Positions 54,901-61,600 of a stretch of 64,000 nucleotides of DNA are shown piece by piece. Position numbers and translations under genes: made by a program. Every line of letters begins with the position of its first letter. Within the stretch, counting starts at the first letter, position 1. Under the pieces are notes generated by a model. The model did not search any database. It worked only from the letters and a program-made list of their open reading frames with translations, and was not told where the DNA came from. The stretch spans positions 11,482,501 through 11,546,500 of the forward strand of contig NC_062249.1 in assembly GCF_905475465.1 (NCBI RefSeq), in the 5' to 3' direction. The stretch comes from Pieris napi. Its lineage: Eukaryota > Arthropoda > Insecta > Lepidoptera > Pieridae.

Positions 54901-55716
54901 TCCAAAAATTGCTTGACGTAATACTTGAACGCTCCCTTATCCTTTTCGGTATTTCATTGATCATTTTGGGTTTTGCGTGTCGTTTTGTTTGTGTGTTCGT
55001 TTATCAAGGAAGACTATAGGCGACAATATATGTTTTTTTGAACACTTGTTAAAATGTCTTTTTAGATGAATTAGAAAAATGGAGCCAATCCGGTGTCCCT
55101 AGTGATTTGGTGTCGTCAGAAGAATCCAGCGCAAAGGAAGTGGGTTGTGATATCGACGCACGCGCATACACGTATTTATTAACGCGATGTAATATTTTGA
55201 TCTCAGCTTACAAAAAGTTTGAGGTGAAGGATGCGGAAAGTCTAAATAGGTAAATATGTTTAATAAATTGTTAAGAAACAGAAAAACATTAGGAAGAAAG
55301 AAAAATAATTAATTTCATTTCATTCATGCGACTTCTTCGATACAAAGAGTCCCCTTGGGAGTTGTTTGAGATATTGGGGGCTACACGATTGTGAGGAAGG
55401 GGCATGGATCTGCCTTTTTCAGTTCTCTTGTTATTTTCACATGTGTATATATATATGAGCAAAATAAAATATGTAGGTTGATGGCTTACAAATCTTTTTT
55501 TAGAAATCGAACCCAGAACCGTTTTTATGAACTTTTGCTTAAATAATTCGTAAAAACTTTCTAAATTCAGAATTATTAAAGCACTTCTAACTAAAATCAT
55601 GCTTTTTTTTTTTCAGAAAAAATATAAAGCTCCTAAAAGAATGTGAAGTACAAATACTAGAAGATGCCATAGAATATATAAACACGAAATTAGAACAATT
55701 TAAACCTAACGCATAA
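24992..55716 (+). CDS. Setd3: SETD3-type actin-histidine N-methyltransferase, complete, nine exons
   Basis: Exons: 24992-25277, 25867-26088, 26570-26658, 27263-27402, 50994-51102, 52017-52144, 54477-54676, 55066-55249, 55617-55716. All junctions are GT-AG and the phases close to 1458 nt, 485 aa. The start MGRKHQSKQ resembles the family's MGKK start. SET-domain landmarks: EFEGYEYGLKA (about 101-111), SFWKPYIDTLP (171 on), ARQYSYLW, VMTRQN (252-257), IPLWDMCNH (270-278) and FIFYGPRPN (309-317). R255, Q256, N257, N277, H278 and Y312 fall where SETD3 enzymes bind substrate and SAM. The C-terminal half is the Rubisco-LSMT-type substrate-binding domain. Known members methylate a histidine of actin in the cytosol. 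The protein ends after this domain, shorter than vertebrate SETD3 (about 600 aa), without the acidic tail. Intron 4 is 23.6 kb and holds an antisense gene. A poly(A) signal candidate is AATAAA at 55974. Confidence 0.95.
26919..27176 (-). mobile_element. SINE in Setd3 intron 3
   Basis: A reverse copy from ACCAGTGGCCC through TGAGCCTCAGATTTCTGTAT, GACACACGCCGTCGCCTTTT and TCCATTGGCCCACAAGCC. The tRNA-like head is diverged. It sits 86 bp before exon 4. Confidence 0.8.
27976..37871 (-). CDS. Uncharacterised single-pass membrane protein, nested in Setd3 intron 4
   Basis: Exons in transcript order: 37871-37731, 31791-31057, 30817-30671, 30434-29171, 29099-28545, 28469-27976. All introns are GT-AG. 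Phases 0,0,0,1,1 close to 3336 nt, 1111 aa. Residues 8-22 are a signal-peptide core (LLSTLAALVIIVHTA), with ATG 37871 as start. The ectodomain is low-complexity: basic clusters at about 75-85 and 119-153, two ENVWNK repeats (180, 193), a long S/T/E-rich stretch, and leucine motifs SLSEILQQNNLSLSDLLQGR (362-381) and RNMTLNELVEHR (774-785). A transmembrane helix at about 1015-1038 precedes a 73-residue tail ending SLRKPFQ. The topology is type I. AATAAA overlaps the stop codon, and another lies 31 nt downstream. No family is recognised. An adhesion- or mucin-like surface role is only a guess. Confidence 0.85.
32290..32720 (-). repeat. LINE 3' fragment
   Basis: The - strand carries KKWSPDEVWNAVVSICEQGY then RRRQQNERGNALGRIVGLED, followed by a tail with GGTTTTAGTGGGTATTG and CCCACATACCCC. 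The same tail type recurs at 50341-50508. It is the end of a non-LTR polyprotein plus 3' UTR. It lies in intron 1 of the nested gene. Confidence 0.5.
32960..34093. mobile_element. TIR element of about 1.1 kb interrupted by a SINE
   Basis: ATGTGTCTTTACTAAGACAT...CATGGAACATTACAATCTAGCCTAACTTAAGACTAA at 32974-33030 is mirrored at about 34022-34083, giving arms of about 90-100 bp. The interior contains the full SINE at 33522-33816 and a - strand frame (33209-33427) with no recognised domain. Superfamily unknown. Confidence 0.6.
33522..33816 (-). mobile_element. tRNA-derived SINE, full length, 10-bp TSD
   Basis: A complete reverse copy (CAGTGGCGCTAGAAGCTC to GGCCAACACTGCTC). AAATATACAT lies at 33512-33521 and 33817-33826 as a target-site duplication. 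The B box (GGGGATCGAACC reversed) is intact. Confidence 0.9.
34531..34700. repeat. Possible pogo/Tigger-like DNA transposon end
   Basis: TTACAGTAAAAACCGTTTAC followed by 'GACGACATCGTTTAGAACAA' and TTACGACTATCCGTTTTTACG resembles pogo-type terminal regions that begin CAGT after TA. The matching other end was not found. Confidence 0.3.
35283..35360 (-). repeat. CR1/Zenon-like LINE 3' tail
   Basis: TTCAAACTCAAACTCAAAAT then CTTTATTCATGTAGGTAAAC and AAGTACACTTATGAATTGTC is the reverse of the tail with a short (GAGTTT)n end. Truncated after about 75 bp. Confidence 0.65.
35361..36630. other. Intronic DNA, nothing firm
   Basis: Lies within intron 1 of the nested gene. It is T-rich around 35616-35700. 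Decayed repeat wording is seen near 36340-36400 ('GGAAAACTACTGGATTGATT'). No exons were found. Confidence 0.35.
36637..36772 (-). mobile_element. SINE fragment (3' half)
   Basis: A reverse copy from AACAGTGGCGCTACAACATT to CCTTCACCGTACC with small deletions. The tRNA-like head is absent. Confidence 0.8.
36905..36990 (-). repeat. LINE-type tail repeat, copy 1
   Basis: GGCGGTCTTATCGCTTTCCA then GCGATCTCTTCCAGGCAACC is shared with 38395-38450 (GGCGGCCTTCTCGCTAAGAA). Read in reverse it is a hairpin-containing tail. Confidence 0.55.
37872..38140 (-). promoter_or_regulatory. Likely promoter/5' UTR of the nested membrane-protein gene
   Basis: Immediately upstream of the signal-peptide exon the sequence becomes GC- and CpG-rich (TCTCGCGCGCGTTTTCC near 38012, GCGTTCGCACGCGGC near 38062, CTGCGCCCGCGCAGC near 38104), unlike the AT-rich flanks. 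It contains no repeat copies. No TATA box is obvious. The transcription start is not determined. Confidence 0.5.
38285..38775 (-). repeat. Degenerate LINE 3' end and tail repeat, copy 2
   Basis: The tail (CAACGGGCGGCCTTCTCGCT...CTTCCAGGCAACCC) is followed upstream on the - strand by the frame TEFFHSCFTVQSILLWNSLP-IDIRREH. This is a LINE C-terminal motif of the SILLWNSLP type, seen at about 38585-38680. Confidence 0.55.
38780..39950. other. Intronic DNA, nothing firm
   Basis: No exon on either strand. TGATACATTGGTGACGTAAA near 39830 matches similar wording at 14380 and marks a small shared repeat of unknown type. Confidence 0.35.
39953..40014 (-). mobile_element. SINE fragment
   Basis: GCACTTTTTGGGTCTAAGGC then ACGATGTTCTCCTTTACAGC-ACTGCTC. 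The middle of the family is joined to its very 5' end, so the tRNA head is mostly deleted. Confidence 0.7.
40015..41230. other. Intronic DNA of Setd3 intron 4, nothing recognised
   Basis: Strongly AT-rich with no repeat copies and no supported exon. Confidence 0.4.
41250..41410 (+). repeat. LINE/SINE 3' tail
   Basis: CTGGATGGCTGGAAGTCTTC continues to GGCGTCCCGCAGGCTGGTTT, GCCCCCTATTGTT and a short A run. The C-rich block before A-run is a common 3' end of lepidopteran non-LTR elements. Confidence 0.5.
41780..41995 (-). repeat. Degenerate LINE coding fragment
   Basis: CTGCCTCCACACTATTCTAT through CATCATTCCTCCTTACCATT has the base composition and wording of reversed LINE coding sequence. There are stops in all frames. 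Confidence 0.3.
42330..42490 (+). repeat. CR1/Zenon-like LINE 3' tail
   Basis: GGTGGCGGAGAGTTTCTTGC, GACGTTCATAAGTGTACTTG, GTTACCTATATGAATAAAAT and TTTGAGTTTG: the same 3' end as at 52153 (reversed) and 53863. Confidence 0.75.
42491..43835. other. Intronic DNA with two unsupported frames
   Basis: Frames at 43121-43465 and 43499-43681 on the + strand are not linked to a family. They share an internal echo (GTTTCAGCCTCCTGAAAACG and ATTTCAGCTAACTGAAAACG). Confidence 0.3.
43836..44060 (-). repeat. LINE polyprotein C-terminal fragment
   Basis: Reversed, the segment gives a basic stretch then a W-rich ending (RWYMAESGTLQRGMAGFGGL-like), the RW.DD...G..W...A..R..W..L.EAF signature of non-LTR polyprotein ends. 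Frameshifted. Confidence 0.4.
44766..44932 (+). mobile_element. Diverged SINE
   Basis: The head GTGTTGGCTTAGTGGTTTAA and B box GTTCGAATCAC are followed by CTGTGCACCAATGG and TACGGTGAAGGAAAAC. The body is shortened and the copy is older than the others. Confidence 0.75.
45295..45464 (-). mobile_element. SINE, 3' part, split by the LINE
   Basis: A reverse copy from GAGTGGCGCTACAACCTTTT to GCGAATGTTAAATGCGTATA. The continuation of the same SINE (AGAAAGAAAGTCCATTGGTG through the head) is at 48866-48950, on the other side of the LINE. Confidence 0.85.
45465..48854 (+). mobile_element. Non-LTR retrotransposon (LINE), jockey/CR1-like
   Basis: A 3.4-kb element with a GC-rich 5' leader (CATGCTGTTGCCTTCGGGCT...ACCGGCGTGAAG), one long endonuclease/reverse-transcriptase frame and a poly(A) tail starting at 48833. 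No separate gag-like ORF1 is present, so it is either 5'-truncated or of a one-ORF type. It lies in the same orientation as Setd3, in intron 4. Short copies of its tail are found at 10146, 10701, 10905, 11086, 52541, 53545 and 63212. Confidence 0.9.
45650..48766 (+). CDS. LINE endonuclease-reverse transcriptase polyprotein
   Basis: From the first in-frame ATG (45650; the frame is open back to 45599 across a poly-C run) the frame runs 1038 codons. After a basic, P/G-rich N-terminus comes an APE-type endonuclease (NVRGLNTNINAV, TETQISS, GDFNAHH at about 215-221, SSDHCVV at about 288), a linker, then reverse transcriptase with SSGPDGIPP, SLDIAKAFDRVWH, GVPQGCVLSP and the catalytic YADD at 750-753. 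The C-terminus has the RPHMEYCSHLWAGAP motif of jockey-like elements. It would nick DNA and prime reverse transcription at the target. All catalytic motifs look intact. One base appears inserted near 48686-48689, shifting the final about 26 codons out of the frame that otherwise stays open into the poly(A) tail. Confidence 0.93.
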   Translation: MKVQKKRQNLPQGGTTRARGGESPSGRPTPGHSAPGGGRTGCPSYSGGGNSALGKNNIIRSRGKRSKPTKAPPSTLAVDFTNVRGLNTNINAVHYHLETAKPALLFLTETQISSPADTSYLSYPGYKLEHSFVPRAGVCVYVREDICSRRLGTLEGRDLSNLWLRVDCDDHPRFYACLYRSHSGNIETDRLIEHIQMATDSLLERVPTAEIVILGDFNAHHADWLGSETTDHAGRSFHDFALAYDLTQMVPAITRIPDVDGHKPSLLDLLLTSHPENYQVSVDPPLGSSDHCVVRSTVPSTRPSRPRFMGCRRIWHYKSADWDGMRSFFASYPWGPMCFSPEAPDSVAASVAEVVLQGMELFIPFSAVPIGGKSQPWFKRSCKAASRRKRECFKAWAEAAKSRDANTSELKTAYNSASRSFKREITKAKSEHIARFGERLAQLPSGTRAFWSLAKAVQGNFCQPSIPPLHREDDSLAHTAKEKADLLGCLFASNSTLDDRGRSPPTISRCDSSMPEITFRQRAVRKALSSLDIHKSSGPDGIPPIVLRTCAPELAPVLTRLFRYLYSLGTVPKCWKTASIHPIPKKGDRSDPSNYRPIAITSLFSKIMETIINCQLLSYLEGHQLISDSQYGFRRGRSAGDLLVYLTHRWAEAIESKGEALAVSLDIAKAFDRVWHRALLSKLPAYGLPEKLCDWISSFLADRSIKVVIDGACSDLKPVNAGVPQGCVLSPTLFLLHINDMLQLSNIHCYADDSTGDILYTGRAGISRAVVDEYRNKLVSEVETLLRGVSDWGRQNLVQFNPKKTQVCAFSAKKTPFVATPLFENTLLKATASIGILGVDISNDVQFRGHLEGKAKLASKKLGVLSKARRYFTPGHRMQLYKAQIRPHMEYCSHLWAGAPQYQLLPLDRIQRRAVRIVDDQSLSERLDPLALRRDVGSLCIFYRIYHGECSEELFGLIPAAEFHHRTSRQNTKFHPYHLDVRRSTTERFSRQFLPRTTTMWNQLPTEVFPNQFRLRVLQEKSVPILKRPATHSRALWH
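48866..48950 (-). mobile_element. SINE, 5' part, split by the LINE
   Basis: AGAAAGAAAGTCCATTGGTG then CACAGCCGGGTATCGGACCT and the GTCGCACGCTGA end. Together with 45295-45464 this gives one SINE in the - orientation. Confidence 0.8.
49313..49608 (+). mobile_element. tRNA-derived SINE, full length
   Basis: GTGTTGGCCTAGTGGCTTCA (A box) and GGTTCGATCCCCGGC (B box) head, full body, and the standard end GTAGCGCCACTGATTTATTT. It is one of the least diverged copies. Confidence 0.92.
49793..49967. mobile_element. MITE with 29-bp perfect termini
   Basis: TTTAAAGAAAAACTTTTTAC begins a 29-bp arm (49793-49821) whose exact complement is at 49939-49967. The interior carries CCGACGTTTCGCGTGCTTTA and GCGTGCGTGGTCACGGTGA, a GC-rich core in AT-rich DNA. 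Confidence 0.85.
50341..50508 (+). mobile_element. 5'-truncated LINE/SINE with 14-bp TSD
   Basis: AAAGTTCTGCAGAT occurs at 50327-50340 and 50509-50522. Between them are 168 bp with GGTTTTAGTGGGTATGCACA, CCCACATAACCCTCCCCC and a terminal A run. The tail is the same type as the reverse fragment at 32290-32440. Confidence 0.85.
50880..50978 (+). repeat. RTE-like or other LINE tail next to Setd3 exon 5
   Basis: AATCGGTCCAGCCGTTCACG then GTGGTGCCGTGACCAAGG and a TATATATATAG end. It stops 16 nt before exon 5, so the pyrimidine and branch region of this acceptor was set in or beside repeat DNA. Similar 3' ends occur at 56880-56970 and 59960-60060. Confidence 0.55.
51415..51615. repeat. Low-complexity TG/GAGT repeat
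   Basis: Imperfect GTGTGTGAGTGAGTG tract, 200 bp, in Setd3 intron 5. It produces false open frames in all phases. Confidence 0.9.
52153..52355 (-). repeat. CR1/Zenon-like LINE 3' end abutting a splice donor
   Basis: AACTCAAACTCAAAATAACT begins 8 bases after the exon 6 donor (GTAAAT). The - strand then reads the tail, TTCATAAGTATACTTGG, and the end of the polyprotein (DPNPWDWFAPV). The insertion left the donor intact. Confidence 0.75.
52541..52632 (-). repeat. Jockey-like LINE tail
   Basis: TTTTATAGAACAGCAGGCAA, GAGGCTCACCTGATGTTAAG and GCCGCCCATGGACACTCTCA: reverse copy of the intact LINE's last 95 bp. Confidence 0.8.
52684..52825 (+). repeat. Interspersed repeat family B, copy 2
   Basis: TGTTGAAGAGAGTGCCTACG, GGGCGTAACTCCGACGATTT, AAGAAAGCCTGAGTGAGC and CTTGGCTCGTACAGG; same order as 60511-60645. 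Confidence 0.7.
53040..53495 (+). mobile_element. SINE interrupted by a MITE
   Basis: The 5' part (GAGCAGTGTTGGCCGTGGCT to GAGGAAACCTACTTG) ends at 53159. The 3' part (TTGCCTATTTGGTTGATCAT, AACTAAAAAGGTTGTGCCGT, CACTGTTTTATTT) resumes at 53426. The intervening DNA is the MITE at 53160-53425. Confidence 0.8.
53160..53425. mobile_element. GGGAGNG...AAGTATTACG MITE, copy 1
   Basis: GGGAGAGTCAAGTATTACGT at the left and GACGTAATACTTGAACGCTC-CC at the right form inverted ends. TTG flanks both sides. The interior has AAAACGTTACGATGCGGGGC and GTATAAAGAGTCACTAGGTG, shared with copy 2. Confidence 0.85.
53545..53615 (+). repeat. Jockey-like LINE tail fragment
   Basis: GATTGAGTGTCCATGGGCGA then CACTTAAAATCAGGTGAGCC and TCCTGCCCGTT; truncated at both ends. 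Confidence 0.7.
53863..54330 (+). repeat. CR1/Zenon-like LINE 3' tail, split by a SINE
   Basis: AAAAAGAGTGGCGGGGAGTT, TTTTGACATTCATAAGTGTA, then after the SINE ACATTGTTACCTACATGAAT-AAATGA. The two halves make one continuous tail. Confidence 0.8.
54034..54289 (+). mobile_element. Second tRNA-derived SINE family, with 12-bp TSD
   Basis: The head AGGGGCCTCTTAGCCTAGCG has an A box (TTAGCCTAGCGG), and CAGGTTCGATTCCCGG has a perfect B box. The body is unlike the main SINE (CTCGGCCTTTGGGAGGGTTG, GGCTAATGCACAAATCGTCC) and ends in an A run. AAGTGTACATTG at 54022-54033 and 54290-54301 is a perfect duplication. Confidence 0.92.
54691..54936. mobile_element. MITE copy 2 of the 53160 family, near a splice donor
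   Basis: Shares the core AAAACGTTACGATGCGGGGC, GTATAAAGAGTCACTGGGAG and the right end GACGTAATACTTGAACGCTC-CC. The left terminus is shortened. It begins 14 bases after the donor of Setd3 exon 7. A run of about 20 G (54877-54896) replaces a short G run in copy 1. Confidence 0.8.
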
Positions 55717-56640
55717 AACCAAAGCTTTTTTGTATTTGTGAATTTTTATTAAAATCTATTGTATAAGTAGTGATTAATTCATTCTGTCCTGAAACAGCCA
55801 GTTAAAGATGTTTTGTCAACAGCGCAATTGCGCTAACTCAATGACAACAGTGAGTTAACTCATGAATATAACTGCGAAGTCTAATTCTTAAAGCGAAAAG
55901 TTATCTTAGAGCATTATTCAAAGAAAAATGGATGTGTCAACTTGTCAATTGTCAGTTTGACAATTAACTTTTAAATAAAGTTTTTGAAACATTGGAAGCA
56001 TACTATCGTATCAGGCTTAGAAGGCTGATTAAGAAATAATCAACTTGATTATTACCTCATTTGTCATTTTGACATTTTACTTTCATAATTATATGTTCAA
56101 CATTGAGGTGCATTCCAATGGAATGATTTTTACTTAATTAAGTAATGTCAACTGTTATCTGTCAAATCTATCTGAAGTTCGCTGCTTTTTATTATAACCT
56201 GAACAAAACTTGACAGAAAGAGAGGAATGGTTACTTGCGTTAATGTGTGATTATTTTTTATTGTAATAAGTATAAAACGCTACCAACCTTTTTTTATTTT
56301 TATTTATATAATTGCGATAATCGAATTTATTTTTTAATAACATGCGCACATGTGTTAATTTTATTCAAAAAATCACATTAAAATGCTATATTGCGATTGA
56401 CGCCCGGGTTCTTAACGGGTCGTAATTTCTACCACACGTTACGACAATCTGATATAGAATTGCGTAAATCGTGATATATTTGAATCCTTATGAAAATAAT
56501 TATGGATGTGAAGTGCAATATTAAAACGAATCATAAAATGAAACAGTATTTTTACGTTAGCTTTTACTAAAAACGATGTTTTAATATACGTGTTTTTTTA
56601 TTGTTTTGTCTTTTATTTCTTCACATATATTAAATAATTA
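55717..56640. other. Setd3 3' UTR and downstream DNA
   Basis: The poly(A) signal candidate AATAAA is at 55974-55979, 258 nt after the stop. Beyond it no repeat or exon was recognised. A TGACAGTT/AACTGTCA-like phrase recurs several times around 55940-56170. Confidence 0.45.
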
Positions 56641-56649
56641 TATATTATA

Positions 56650-56970
56650 CTAGTGGATCCGACTGACGTTGTCCTGTACACCATTCTCAACTCCACTTGA
56701 ACACACATAAAAATTCAACAAAATCTGATCAGCCGGTTAGGAGTTTAGTTACGAGCACATGCACAGAAGATTTATATATATACCAGCTGGTTATTTGTTG
56801 TATAGATAAATAACCTAGATACCGACTGCAGCGCCATCTGCGGGGCTGATTTGTGAATCTAAACCATCCAGGGCGCCACGCATACAAAAAAATTATTCAA
56901 ATTGGTCCAGCTGTTTAAGAGTAGTGACAGTTACACATACGTGCAGTAGAATGATATATATCGTCGCTGT
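56650..56970. repeat. Two decayed LINE tails
   Basis: GATCCGACTGACGTTGTCCT with AATCTGATCAGCCGGTTAGG, and GACTGCAGCGCCATCTGCGG with TTCAAATTGGTCCAGCTGTT and a TATATATCG end, are two related 3'-end segments of the class seen at 50880 and 59960. Confidence 0.45.
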
Positions 56971-56974
56971 GGTA

Positions 56975-58616
56975 ACCTCGTAAGTCCACAGGACCAAACT
57001 TTACAGGGAACGAAAAAAATGTTTCATTCGTCAATGTTCGTTAAAATATTATGTGTTTTTGTCCATAGTTTTGGATGATAAAAAGGCTTATTTTTTTAAT
57101 AACATAAATAAGTCCTTACTTAATGTAATACCAGTTAAACGACATAAAAATTCAATATTCAACAGAAGGTATGAAGTAATAAAATATATGAAATAAGAAG
57201 TAAATGAAATATATGAGCTGTCATATAATTTATTACAGTATAAAAAATATTTTAATATTTACATGGTTTCTTAATCTAACTTAGTCGTATCTACCCATAA
57301 AACGGGCTAAACATTTAAATTACATTAAACCAAACTTACAAATATAACATTATATTCCTCTCTCAAAAATCTGTTTTTTTATTACATAATATTAAGGAAG
57401 GCTTTAGTTACTTGTATACTAAAACTTAGAAAAAGGTAATACTCAATGCGTCGTTTAAAATTATTCCTTGGATAGTTTTACCGAGGTTTTGCGATCGATA
57501 TGCCCAAAGTTAACGTACCTATACGGCCTCCTTTACTCGTGTCAACCAAAGACAATATTATAAAAAATGTTTATTGTATAAATTAAACGGTAAGAGTAAT
57601 TCGTAACTACTGGACGGTAATTAATAATAATTACAATACTGTAACTCAACTAAACCTTAAATAATATAAATAATTCTTATTGTTTAGTAATGTTACATTT
57701 CCGTATTTAAAATCTTAAGACATAAAGAAGGAGATATATTTTATTAAAATATAAGTCCTCACAATACGTCTTATATACATTTATATTATACCTATATACG
57801 GTACCCCAGTTGGGCACGGGACGGACACTGCTTAGGAACCTAATTACTTCGTAGACGAACTTAGATCACTTAGAATGAACCACGGAGGCATAACTTATAA
57901 TTAATTCTTATTATACATAGCATAAGTTACTTTTTGAGTATGTTTGTTTTATTGTATTAACGACTAAACATATTGGAATAAATTTTTATAATTGAAAACG
58001 TAACTGCATACGTCTTTAAGAATATTTTATGATATTCTGTTGTTGTTAAACTCTATACTCTTTTACCTTTTAAAGGTAAGTATAAAATGATAATTGTTTC
58101 GGGTAACGAATCCAGGATTTACGGGTTACATCCGAGTGCCTTAACTTTTGGTTGGAGGGATTTACTTCTTATATGTAAAATGGACTTATAACATAGTTTA
58201 TTTATTATCTCTACATTTCATTAAAATGTCAACATAAAATTAAGTTTGTAATGTTCATATTAATCAGTGGTTAAAATATTTCCTTTCCTCCGAACTGCGC
58301 TATATATAGATAAAATGTAAGCATTCCACGTGATTTAAAAAAATATACAGAATGTTCTATATGTGTCAAACGTCATACAAAGTACGACTAAGAACTTTCC
58401 TACCATACATTATATGTTTTATTTCAAATAATTAAAGACTTAATTTAATTGTTTGATAAACGTATAAAATAGTGATCTTTATACACTCAAATTTTCCAAT
58501 TTTAAGCCGTCGACCCAAAATAATTGGCTACCGCGCGAAGCTACGCGTTTTATACTTGGTTGAGCGACTAACCAAACATAATTAATAGATTATATAGAAA
58601 GCACTACTATTCGAAA
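56975..58616 (-). other. 3' flank, probably including the ZP gene 3' UTR
   Basis: The sequence lies downstream of the ZP gene stop on the - strand and is free of recognised repeats. Several reversed AATAAA signals occur, for example a doubled one near 58197-58206. The exact transcript end is not determined. Confidence 0.4.
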
Positions 58617-61600
58617 TTACTTTATCCGTCCCTTGTGGGGCACGTACGCATGAAGGGGAGTTCTTCGTTCACTTCTCCGCCATCCCCGAGCCGCGACTAG
58701 TAGGGCAACCAGCAGTGCGGCAATCAGTAACCCACAAGATACTATCATTGCGGATAACGCTGATGTTTTCATACAGGTCTGGCCTTCTGAAACTGTTCCA
58801 AATTATGCCTTTAATACAAATGGCAAAGTGATTTAATCGGGCAATAGATGGCGCCATCTACCATATTATTATGTACATATATACATACTATATTATGCGC
58901 TTTGACTCATGTTATTCAGGCAGTTTATATGTTTAATGTCTTGTATTAAACAAGATAGAAAGTCCCTCTATTGAAGGGAACAATCATTGACTTTCAACGT
59001 GATATTGTAAAACGGGACATGAATTGAATCTGATATTCAAGTTTAACGATTCTTAGTTTTTATACAAAAGAAGAAAAGAAAAAACATTATTATATATAAT
59101 AAAAAAGGATGTTTAGTAAAAAGGAAGAGCACTAGGATTCCTTGTGTCATACTTGGCATAGTTATTTCTACATAACTATACATTTTATAATTAAACTATT
59201 GTTGCACAATAAGAACTCTCCGTTTTTTTTTTAAGTAAAGTTGTTAAAGATGTATAGGCCTCTGACGGAGAAATTGCGGCATTAATTGCGTTTGTCACAT
59301 TTCATCTAGATTTATCGAGGAAAGTAGGTATACGTACCAGCCCTTGATGATTCTTCGTCCTCTTCCCCCTCTTGCAAAACCCGTAATGACTGAAAGAGTG
59401 AGATGTTCTCTGACAGTCTTGGCGCAACACTCGCGGTCTCTTCCACAGAACGACGTCGCACACTCTTCATGTTACGCCAGTGGCAAGGCTGGGACTGAAG
59501 AGGAAATTTGTTAATAAAGACATATTGGCGTTATTTAGAACGTAACTCTTTCTAACTTCTTTTAATTTATAGTTTTAATGCATGAGTTTTTGCTCATAAT
59601 TTATTAGCAAGCGAAGTCATAATTCTTGGAGAATGTTCTTACATTCCCGGAGATCTTTCTCCGGATTATGTACATTCCATAAATGTCAAAATGTATATGT
59701 AAATAATATCCCATATAATTCTCAATGGGTACTCGTCGTTTTGCCATGGGTATTATTATTTCAAGAAACATTTTTTGAGTTCAATAAAATATAGACTATC
59801 AATAATAAAAAATAGGGGTTGATCGTAGAGGGGTGAAGATTAAGGGTTGTATGTATTTTTGTTTGATGTATCATAAGAAAATTAAAAATAGAAATTTCGT
59901 CCAAAAAATAAAATTAAAATGTTAGGGGTGGACAACCCTTGTCACTTAGGGGTATGAAAAATATATGCATATAAAATTTGATAAAAATCGGTCGAGCCGT
60001 TTCGGAGGAGTATGGTAACTAACATTGTGACACGAGAATTTTATACATACCTATACTATATAAGATAGGTACTTACAGGACACCTTCCATGGCACATTCG
60101 AACATCGCATTCTATATAGAGAGCTGGTGATCCCGTGAATCGGAACGTTTTCATATACGCATACACTTGCGTCTCGAACACGCCAGATTCAGACCACGAC
60201 CCTCGGAAACGGGAGATCAGCTTGTCATCAACGGGACATCTGGAAGATTGGAACCAATTAGTGGTTATTTTTTCTTGCTACGAAATATTCATGTATAGCA
60301 TAATGTAATTTAGAATTACATAATATAAATAAATAATTATAATATTTAGATATTTAATGAGAAGTTAAGAATGTTTTCAAAATATTAATTTTATGTTACG
60401 CTTTGTGTTTGTACCGTTCCTGGGTTATCGGGTTGCTTTAAATAATAGGGGATTTTATTTTTACTCTATATTAACCACTCGCCTACAATATAATATAAGC
60501 GAACTATCGAAATGATACAGTTGAAGAGTTGCCTACGTCTGGCTTTACTTTCAGGGCGTAACTCCGATGATTTAGGAAATCACCACGCTTATAAAACTTA
60601 GAAAGCCTGAATGAGCAAAATGTACAGCCTTGGCTCGTACAGTGATGTCTAATTAAAATGATATTTTTGTATACGCATAATATTTTTCTTTTTATTGGGT
60701 AGATGTACTTAAATTGAATAACATATTTTAAAAAAATACTTGCTATAAGGTCGTAACCTTATATGTATATTATGTCAATAATAAAAAAATAGCTAAGTAA
60801 TGTATATGTCGCAGCCAACTAGCTTAATTAGCCGTTCAATTAACAGCCTAAAGCCTGTTTGATCAACTGGCTGAACATCTTTCAGGCCGCTAGTTAAACG
60901 GCGCCGTTTAGTTAAACGGCTAGGCTGTTAATTAAGCTAGTTGGCTGTGACATATACATTATATTGAGCTTATAAAAATTAACAGTTATATAACATACCC
61001 TAACTCATCAATGAGCTGAATCCGTTTTGCCGCACCATTATGTGCAAAACAGTCGTTTACCACGATATCGAAGCCATCTGAAAACACAATTTTTTATAAA
61101 GACTAAGGTTACGCATGATCAAGAAGGAGGGCGTGCCCTGTCTCGTGTTCTGGTCTGTATGATATTGAAAAAAAAAACGAAGAAGTTTCCATACATTATG
61201 TCACTAAAAAGAAAGGCATGTTGAAGAACGCGCCCTGGCGAAGAACAAGCTTGATTGAGAGCTGGCGAAACTTATTATTAACTTATTAAATTCAGCATAC
61301 TAAATTTGAATTTATTTGTAATAATCTTTGTAGAGATTTGTAACAATTTGTATTTGTAACAACGAAACCTGTTAAAATTACTAATTTTCTGAAACTTTTG
61401 TGTTAGTCACGAGTATTATATGAAAACTACTAATCGACGGAAGAAACTACTAAGAGCAGTGATGGGCTAGTCATTTCAGCATGCGACCCGGCTGCGAACC
61501 AATGGACTTACTATGTGCGCATTTAACATACACTCGAACGGTGAAGGAAAATATCGGCTTGCCTTAGACCTAAAAAGTAGACGGCGTGTTTCAGTCGCAG

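Noticed and set aside
58669..58857. 62-codon - strand frame at the ZP last exon
   Set aside because: Wrong frame. The spliced frame gives the transmembrane helix and matches the phase of the upstream exon.
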